Of a stretch of DNA of 64,000 bases, positions 56,882 to 64,000 are shown piece after piece; within the stretch, counting starts at the first letter, position 1, and each line of letters starts with the position of its first letter. Where the stretch lies: the NCBI GenBank assembly GCA_904066235.2, contig CAJFCV020000005.1, forward strand, positions 5,327,501-5,391,500, in the 5' to 3' direction. This DNA is from Bursaphelenchus xylophilus (Eukaryota > Nematoda > Chromadorea > Rhabditida > Aphelenchoididae). The position numbers were made by a program, and so were the translations under genes. The notes beneath the pieces are model-generated. The model was not told where the DNA came from and made no database searches. It saw only the letters and a program-made list of their open reading frames with translations.

Positions 56882-58178
56882 ATGGATGTGAATGGCGAGC
56901 CGAAGCCCGCCACCCGATGCCCCGGGTTAAGAGAACAAGTTTCAAACGACGGTCCAATTGAACAGCCCCAGTTGAGTCACCCCGGGTCAACTTTCGAAGA
57001 TGCCAAGATGTCCACGGAGTCCACCAATGGATCAAGATGTACAAATCAATGTAACTATAGCCTCTCCCGTCACAATTCCCGCAAATCCGTGCAATTCTCT
57101 GCCATTCGCCTGATCTCTCACCGTTTTTCCATGTTCATGTTTTTCTTCCTGTTATTTTTTTTGTTGGTTCGGACGGGTTCTGCTGCCGCGCTGAAGTCGA
57201 CTTGCAAAAAAGTCGGTAAGTATTTTTATTTTGATTTTGAATACGGTATTACGAAATGCCCTTAGGCTAGCTGTGATGTTTGATTGTCATCGCAACGTGA
57301 CTTTTCCCAGCATTATTGTAGAAGTGCTAAAAAAGACAAACGGGTCACGTTTAGGGACTAAATTTGGAAAATCGCCCGAGGGATCACAGGAAATATTAAA
57401 GTACAAATGCTTCCTGGTCCCACTTTACACTAGCCGTACGCTATTTTTGTAAACAGCTCCCAAAATAGGAATCCATCGCTGAGAATTGATGACGGCCCAA
57501 ATCAAAAACCCATGAAGATGGATGACTCCGTCCGCCAAGCCCCATTCATCTTGATTGTTATTTTTAGGTTACAAAAGTCTTATCGACGAAACGGGTTGTG
57601 AGTTGATGGCCGTGTTCGTGCATCGCTGCAGTGGCTTCTGTCTCTCCCTTTCCTTCGCCAATCCCCTCAGGGGCAATCAGCTCAGCGTCTACGGGAAATG
57701 TTGCAGAATGTTGGACGTGGAAATGGTAAGGTCGGAGTGTAATTTTGATATTAAAGGAGGCTCCGAGAGTGAGATGGGGTCACTGTTTTGTGTGTGCCCC
57801 TTTTTCGTCAGCAATCTTTCATCGACGAAATTTTCGGGAAACTTGTAAACACCAAGAGCCCACTTAGAGCGTAAACAACCCCTCAGGGTATCTAAAAGAA
57901 CTAAAGTCACGCTTTTACCGTATCATTATGACACACAATTATGTGTTACAACGGGGCTAGTGGGGGTCTTATAGACAACGTTAATTGGCGAGTAAATCAA
58001 ACCCCCAGTTTACACTACAATTAAACAAGCGAGAGAAAAGATTCGCATCCAGCCAATCAGAGAGAGCTGGTTTTAATTCGACTACTTTCAGATTGATGTT
58101 ACTGTTAACTGCGGCTCCTTCAACAAGACTGTCCAAGTCCCCAGTGCCAAGGAATGCGGTTGTTTTGATTGTGCCTAG
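56882..58178 (+). CDS. flr-2: Glycoprotein hormone alpha (GPA2/thyrostimulin)-like cystine-knot protein
   Basis: Exons 56882-57215, 57568-57725 and 58092-58178 give 192 aa from the first ATG. The cystine-knot part has CKKVG, TGCELMAVFVHRCSGFCLSL, YGKCCRMLDVEM and IDVTVNCGSFNKTVQVPSAK, ending ECGCFDCA. Paired Cys-X-Gly-X-Cys, CC and a final CxCxxC are the GPA2/FLR-2 pattern. GPA2 pairs with GPB5 and signals through an LGR receptor; C. elegans FLR-2 acts via FSHR-1. One N-glycosylation site (NKT) is present. The hydrophobic signal segment (FMFFFLLFFLLVRTGSAAA) starts only at about residue 83, so translation may start at an internal ATG near 57129. Confidence 0.85.
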
Positions 58179-58371
58179 TACTGTAATCGTTGTTGTTGTT
58201 TCTGACTTGTTTCTCTCACTTGTTTTGATCACATTCCGTCTCGATCTCCATCGCTATTTATTGCCACTAGTCATTTCTATTGTATAATATCATAGTTCTA
58301 CTCTTGTCATTGTCCTATTTGATCTGTATTATTGCATCTCTCAAAACGAATAAATTAATTTCATCAAAATT

Positions 58372-58523
58372 GGGGTTGTTATGTAATTTGACAGGATTTT
58401 TCAAAATGACGCCAAATTGCTGTCATTTTCGTAGTTTTGGCTGAATGAAAATTCTTTCACAGGACACACGGCGAAAAAGACGGCAATTTGACAACGTGAC
58501 TGACGCGTCAAGTTGTCGGCTTA
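58372..58523. mobile_element. MITE family C, short copy
   Basis: GGGGTTGTTATGTAATTTGA at the left and GACAACGTGACTGACGCGTC then AAGTTGTCGGC at the right match the SRPRB intron copy. It lies between the convergent flr-2 and PTP genes. At about 150 bp it has lost part of its centre. Confidence 0.65.
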
Positions 58524-58605
58524 GAAACCTTAGTTAGTTGAAACCGATTCGTCAAACGTTCAAAATTTTAGAGCAAAAGTTTATTTTCCTCTCTTTACGG
58601 ATCCA

Positions 58606-60289
58606 TCAAAGGCAGGTGGGAAGAGAGTTGGCACAATTTGCTTGGTTTCTTGTTTCCAGGTAACCACCCTGTGTCTTTTCTAATGATGTGATTCGAGGGG
58701 TACCCTTTCGGTTCTTATCCGTCGCATCCTTCAGCCCTGATTTCTCTTTAAATCTGAGGGCTTGTACAATATTTTGGAAACCTTCGAAGAAATCTTCCAG
58801 AGCCTTGGTGGTCTCAGCATCCGGATTTAATTTTTCCAACCAGCAGAGCAGGATTTTGAAGATGAATGCGTATTGAAGATCGGTCTGAACACATTGAGCT
58901 CTCTTCTCTAAAATCGGACAGTTACGTAATATTGTCTTCGAGAATTGAATATTAATCTACAATAACTGGCCTCTGAGTGCGCGTACTATCTGCAAGACAT
59001 TTGGTGTTCTGTTCTGAAGGAATGTCTGGATCCCCATCTCTGCCGCCATAATTGTTCCTGTCCTTCCGATCCCTGCTGAGCAATGGATGATGACAGAATG
59101 ACCTTGAGGACATGCTCGTGCCATCTGAAGCAACTTCAGAAGGCCATCTGGATTGTCCGGGACACTCCGATCAGGCCACAATTTCCATTGATGATGGAAT
59201 AGATTGATGGCCTGCTCATTCCTGGTATCCTTCAATTCGAGAACAGAGGTCGTCGTTCCTGGGCAATGGAGATATCGGCCTTTGTTGGTAACCACGAGAT
59301 CTAGCAATCATAATACAAGTGATGACATCTTACTTGCATCAGTCAGTTTCATGATATCATTGTCGAACAAAGGCCAGTACTGTAAGCACTTCGGCTTTTT
59401 CGTTTCTACAGTCTCACACAACATTATGATCTGCTGAACATTTTCTTGCTTCACCATCCTCCAGAAGTCTGAGACCGTATAAGGAGTGGGTCCTTGAGTA
59501 AGTATAAAGTGTTGATTTGGATTTAAAGGGGGGCCTCGGACATGATTGGCATGGATATAATCTCCACAACAAGTTCCTGCGCTGTCCTTCAGCTTCACTC
59601 GCTCCTGATCACAACAGATCACATCTAAGCGACCATCATTTGGTCATCCTTCACTCACCTTTATATCGATTCTTCGGGTGGTTCTTCTCAAAATTTTGTT
59701 TGGTCATGCCTGAGGGGATAAACTTCTTGAGTTCGGTTTGATATTCTTCTACAGCTCCTTTGGGCGTCAATTTGGCAGCATGCTAAACGACCTTGTTTTG
59801 GCTCACTACTTTTACCAAAGCGAATTCCTTGGCCACTTCCTTGATCTTCTCGTATTCCACAACAGTCTTCCCATCCTCGATTAATTTTTTGATTTCTCCA
59901 ATATGCTCTGTCGAGGCTGTGGTCTCTTCTGGAGGGGGACTTCGGCAGTCCTTTATTGTAGGAATAACTCGACGGCATCCGGGATGCGGGGCTTTCTGAT
60001 CTTCTTCTTCATGTGTGGGTTCATGGTCATTGTCATCCTAAATATAATTCAAATTTTATTTTACTAATCTTGCAGTTTTGGACTCCTTCGTGCCTTCGTC
60101 TTTTGTTTTCCCTTGTTCTGGCGGGAGTTTCTTGAAATGGAATTTCTTTCGGCCAATCTTGAGTTTATCAAAAAGACTTCCGACCTTCTTCTTGTTGTTG
60201 GCTTGTTTAACGGACAAAGTTTCTCTGCTAGTCTTCTTCTGACTGGGAGGAGATCCTTGTACAATGTGTTTCCTTCTTGTAGGGTTCAT
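58606..60289 (-). CDS. Classical non-receptor protein tyrosine phosphatase
   Basis: Exons 60289-60065, 60037-59810, 59782-59659, 59624-59334, 59300-58967 and 58900-58606 give 498 aa. The N-terminal 150 residues are basic then acidic and unstructured. The PTP domain has KNRYKDVICCDQERVKL, DYIHANHV, FILTQGPTPYTVSDFWRMV, KCLQYWPL, the WPD loop WKLWPDRSVPDN, the active site IIHCSAGIGRTGTIMAAEMG and the Q-loop IVRALRGQ. It is probably an active enzyme, with Cys, Arg and WPD Asp kept. Expanded nematode PTPs of this kind are often sperm-linked, but that is not shown here. Two introns are only 27 nt. The last junction (58901-58966) is uncertain. Start chosen as first in-frame ATG. Confidence 0.88.
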
Positions 60290-60563
60290 GGTTTCCGAGT
60301 CCCTCAAGAGGGTTTTTATTAATGGAATCCGCCTAGTAACGACTGTTTCGCATAAAGTTGCCACAATGAATGAATTTGAATTGTCATCAATTTTTGAAAT
60401 TTTAAGAAAGGCAAAAAATAGCTAAATGGTTTTCCCTTTATTCGCAAAAGCATGAATGCTACTTTACTTTTTACTAACAATGTTTTCGTCATAGTATCCA
60501 ATATACAATCACAATAACATACAAAGTGTGTGAAAGACCGGAAATTCTCAAATCATGCGGTAT

Positions 60564-62230
60564 TCAGAACAATCGGAACGCGTCGTGCCAGTCCCCATGA
60601 ACCATATTGAACATATTTGGCTGTTGGTTGATCAGAAGGACCAGAGTTGTTTGGTCATCGTCCACCATTTTCTTTTGGACCAACATCTCCACTACTTTCC
60701 AATGATAAGCTGAGTAAAATCGAGAGAGAGTCTTGATGTTTCCAGCCAGGAATCCTCCAGAAATTACAGCCTCGTCTCTTCTGTACAACACCTTCTCCGT
60801 ATATCTACTCAGTTTGTCATAAGAAGGAGTTAACTGAAGATAACTTGGGGTTTGAGGGATATTCTTACCTTGATAAGGGAGATTTTGCCTGAAGGAAATA
60901 TCGGATACCATTGGAAGTCAGCCGGGAAAAATCTTTCGTCTCCTTGGCCATATCCAGCATCGATCCAGGCAAAGTTATCGGTCTTGAAGGGATTATCTCT
61001 CTGCAAAAACACCATTATTAATCATCAAAGTAATGTCATTATATTTGTCATAGATTTCTTGCCGATGCATTGAACAAGAAGTAAGCCTTGGAATTGACAA
61101 CAATGTCGTAGTCAGCACTGTGTGCCTCCGGATGAGTTTTCATTGCCGGATCCCAATCGCTCTGCCATCCTCCATGTTGTTCCTCGTTCACAATACTATG
61201 AAACAAATGCGAGTACTGATTAAGTGGAAGGTCGTTGATGGTTATATTGTGGACCCTGGTGTAATCTATCAGACCAAGTTGAGTCCTCTTTTTGATAACA
61301 TATTCAATGGAATGGGAATCAGTGAATATAATCATGGGTACCTTCAGGGATAGGACGTTTTTCATGGCCACATGATAGCGACTGAGAGGACGGGCATAAG
61401 TCTTCCAACGACCTCGTCCAATATCCAAAAGACCAGTTACAAGGGTCACTACTTGTTTTCTAAAATCACCATTATGTTTATTTACTTATTGTAAGCAATA
61501 ATAATTTTAGTTGAAATTACCGTTTAGGCATCCCATAAGTAGTTGTAATCGGCCTCTGAGTTGTCGGTCTCCATTGGTCATACATATCCTTTATCTGAGA
61601 GTTGGTAATCCTTACTCTCGGCATGGTAAACGGCTTTGTTAATACTGTGATTGTACTCGTTGAGATGGTACTTGTAGTAGTAGTTGTGGCAGTGGTAGTA
61701 ATTGTTTTCCATCCTGTATTCTGATGGAAAACACTGGTAATTCGACCGTTGCTCACACGAGATTTGTTTCTGGCAATGGGCACTGCAATTAGAATAACAG
61801 TTGGACTTTCTCTTCGATGACTAATCCCTCTTAGAGGCTGTCAGGCATATGTTCGAGATAATTTGCATATTCAGAAAATCTAATTGTCATGGGGGAGACT
61901 TTGTTGCCATAATTTGATGCCTGAAAATTGTAGGATTTGCTACAATCTACTAAAAGAGACCTCTCTTAGACGGCGCAATTTAAATTTTTTGAGATTAAAG
62001 GTTACTGTATTTACCTCGTATCTTTTGGGGATATCTTGTCTCCGCTGACCATCCAAAATACCATTTAAAGGCCAATCCGAGTCCGATCAGGGATCCGACC
62101 AAGAGGAAAAGGGCGAGAACGGCGACCAGACAGAAGCGTGCCGTCTCCGCCCGGTCGCCGTCCTGTCGCCTCCGCTTCGCCTCCGCCTCCCCCAATTCGA
62201 TTTTTGGGGGGCGATTCGGAGGCGACGGCA
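60564..62230 (-). CDS. HtrL/YibB-family type II membrane protein, 5' end unresolved
   Basis: Exons 62230-62015, 61782-61521, 61459-61063, 61000-60869 and 60833-60564 are in frame. Residues after a basic stretch form one membrane anchor (FCLVAVLALFLLVGSLIGLG), then a Thr/Ser-rich stem (TTTATTTTTSTISTSTITV), then the luminal domain: VVTLVTGLLDIGRGRW, KVPMIIFTDSHSIEYV, NSKAYFLFNAS, FAWIDAGYGQGDERFF, and EAVISGGFLAGNIKTLSRFY. This pattern matches the HtrL/YibB domain, a glycosyltransferase-like family shared by bacteria and nematodes. The topology suggests a Golgi enzyme. The first exon has no ATG and an in-frame stop just upstream, so another 5' exon must exist. The third intron starts TCG|GCAAGA. 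Confidence 0.75.
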
Positions 62231-64000
62231 ATTAATTGCCTTCAGAAGTTGTCCAATCAAGGTCGTTCAATGTTTCTGGCTGTAAAAAGTAATGTGATTA
62301 CAAAGTGAATAACAAAAAAAAATCTCGTATCTTCAAAATACATCAGAGAAGAAAATGGCTGCTAAATCCGGCTGAAATGGACTCAAGACACGGTCACTAT
62401 TGGTTTAATAGTCCTTGAAACCGACTGAATGGCCATCTCTCATATTATTGCCCCAGGCGGAACCGATAAAAGCCCGAACGCATAAATCTTGAAGGGATTG
62501 AGGCGCCAAATAAAGGCCAAAAAATGTTGGAAACATGGATTTACAACTCCCTACGCTTTTGGAGACACAGAGAAATTTTTTCGAATTACATTTGAAGGTC
62601 TAAAAACTCCAAGAAAAGGATTAATTTGACTACACATAAAAGGGTGGCACCCGAGCAAATTCCCTCCAGAACTGCCGATTTCCCGCTTGTTATGGTCAAT
62701 TGAGGCGAGAGGGATGGGTTTATTTACCATAGTAGAGAACGGATCTGAGGCTGGCTACTCTTGTCAAATCCAATTAACAGCGAAAAAAGAACGAAGAATT
62801 GACCTCAAATTGTATTAAAAACGGGGATAAATCCCTTCAAATTATTTACAAAAAATCCCTTCAGACTTTCAAGTCTAAAACAAAGCCAAACTCATCACAA
62901 TGTCGTCTCCCGCATGGTTGTCATAAAACCGGCTGGAGACACGCGGTTAACGGAGATCGTTGCAACGCCTTAACGCTCCTCCGAGATCCCTCGGATGACC
63001 CCGCCCTCATAATTAGGCCTTTCCGATATAAAACTTGGTTTGCAACGACCTCAAAACGCTTAAAACCGGTGATTCAAACTTTTCCCTGGGGGAATAAAAT
63101 AAAAATAATGCATGGGTTTACAGCCAAATAATTATTTATTCGGACAGAACCGAAGTAACAAAAAGGAGTTTTCGATTATACGACGGTTCAGGTTTAATTA
63201 ATTTGTCTTTAAGAACCTTACACTAGACGTCTCTAATGTAAAAAAAATATTAAAGTACTAGTCGCGCCATAAATTCCTGACACATTTTGCACCGTGCGAA
63301 AGTTCGGGGTTTGGACGTCGCGCCCCCAAATTCGGGTTTGTCGCACGCGAAAGTGTGCAAAAACGGGAAATCGCGGCGACAAATGCGAAAAGATGCACCG
63401 TGCGGATGAAAATGAAAGAAGAATGCACGGTGCAAAATGTGTCAGGACTTTATGTCGCGACTAGTAAACAACAACAAAAAAATAGACATTTAGATCCCCA
63501 TTTTTCAATACTTATTTCCCTCTTTAAGTAGCCTCTTCCATTCCAACTTTTACGATGCAACATTCGAGACCATACATTACGTAACAGATGTGGTAAAGAG
63601 AATATAAATCTGGAGGAATAACACCCCATTCATTCCGCCGATACTTAGTCATCGCTCAAAACATTTCTAATCTAGTCCACGAATGGAATTCGTATAGTGG
63701 ATTCTGGAGGAATCTAGGAATGACATGTTCGGTCAAGACATGCAATGACAGTGACACAAGTAATATGTGAGCCTATGGAATGAAATTACTCAGGCCAAAA
63801 ATAATTATGAATACTCTATGAGGAATGGTTATTTATTCTTTATGTATAATTAATTTTAAAGGGTAGATTTTTTAGAACTCTTTGTTAACCTTATCAGACA
63901 TAAAACTCGTAAATCAAACCAATTTTGTTGCAAATAAACCCCCAAGAACAAGAAACGAATTAACTCGGATCGATCTTAAGAGTCTGCCCTCAGGCAAAAA
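62231..64000. other. 3' end of window, no gene seen
   Basis: About 1.8 kb without a supported gene. The missing first exon of the HtrL/YibB gene may lie here; ATG TATTTTGAAG on the minus strand near 62344 is one weak candidate. A MITE lies at 63257-63465. Confidence 0.45.
63257..63465. mobile_element. MITE family F, good copy
   Basis: Ends ACTAGTCGCGCCATAAATTC and, reversed, ACTAGTCGCGACATAAAGTC continue as inverted repeats through CTGACACATTTTGCACCGTGC. Length is 209 bp. The interior is GC-rich with CACGCGAAAGTGTG-like words. No coding capacity. Confidence 0.85.

Noticed and set aside
56742..57044. 100-codon minus-strand frame opposite flr-2
   Set aside because: Antisense shadow of the coding exon without any feature of its own.

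Overview
The window is nuclear DNA from a nematode. The evidence is a dense set of genes with many very short introns (about 27-60 nt, ending TTTCAG or TTTTAG), splice acceptors sitting directly on start codons as in spliced-leader trans-splicing, a tandem cluster of transthyretin-like (TTL) genes, a cuticle collagen, and relatives of C. elegans genes (gcst-1, cel-1, flr-2, yop-1, mrpl-33). The species cannot be named from this sequence. It is probably not Caenorhabditis, because it carries a complete LRP5/6 (arrow-type) Wnt co-receptor, which C. elegans is known to lack.

Layout. 1-9 kb: a C2H2-like zinc-finger gene (cut by the window start), yop-1/REEP5, an unrecognised acidic protein, the glycine-cleavage T protein and a nucleotide-sugar transporter. 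9-18 kb, all on the minus strand: three TTL genes, a type I membrane protein and a carboxylesterase, perhaps one trans-spliced unit. 19.5-25.6 kb: the LRP5/6 gene. 25.7-29.1 kb: the DDX47 helicase, divergent from a likely two-gene operon (mrpl-33 and SRP receptor beta). 29.1-34.4 kb: repeats, including a foldback with tRNA-like Pol III boxes, an inverted pair of histone H2B pseudogenes and a hAT-type MITE. 34.4-39.1 kb: a PP1 catalytic subunit with two alternative last exons, and a PP2A-B56 regulatory subunit. 40.9-41.9 kb: a long foldback. 42.7-51 kb: cuticle collagen, NAA15 (NatA auxiliary subunit) and the mRNA capping enzyme. 51-53 kb: an ML-domain lipid-binding protein. 53-57 kb: mostly non-coding. 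57-62 kb: a GPA2-like glycoprotein hormone subunit (flr-2), a protein tyrosine phosphatase and an HtrL/YibB-family membrane protein. The last 1.7 kb has no recognised gene.

Most genes are unrelated housekeeping functions. Two themes recur: signalling (LRP5/6, glycoprotein hormone, PTP, PP1, PP2A-B56) and secreted nematode families (TTL, ML, collagen, esterase). Exon joins were worked out by hand. For every multi-exon gene with both ends resolved, the joined exons give a length divisible by three and an open frame, which supports the coordinates to within a few bases.

The repeat content is the other striking aspect. At least six long inverted-repeat (foldback) structures of 0.8-1.5 kb, and five or more MITE families, lie between genes and inside introns. 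Three foldbacks share TACAGGGTG...CACCCTGTA ends with TA at the junctions.
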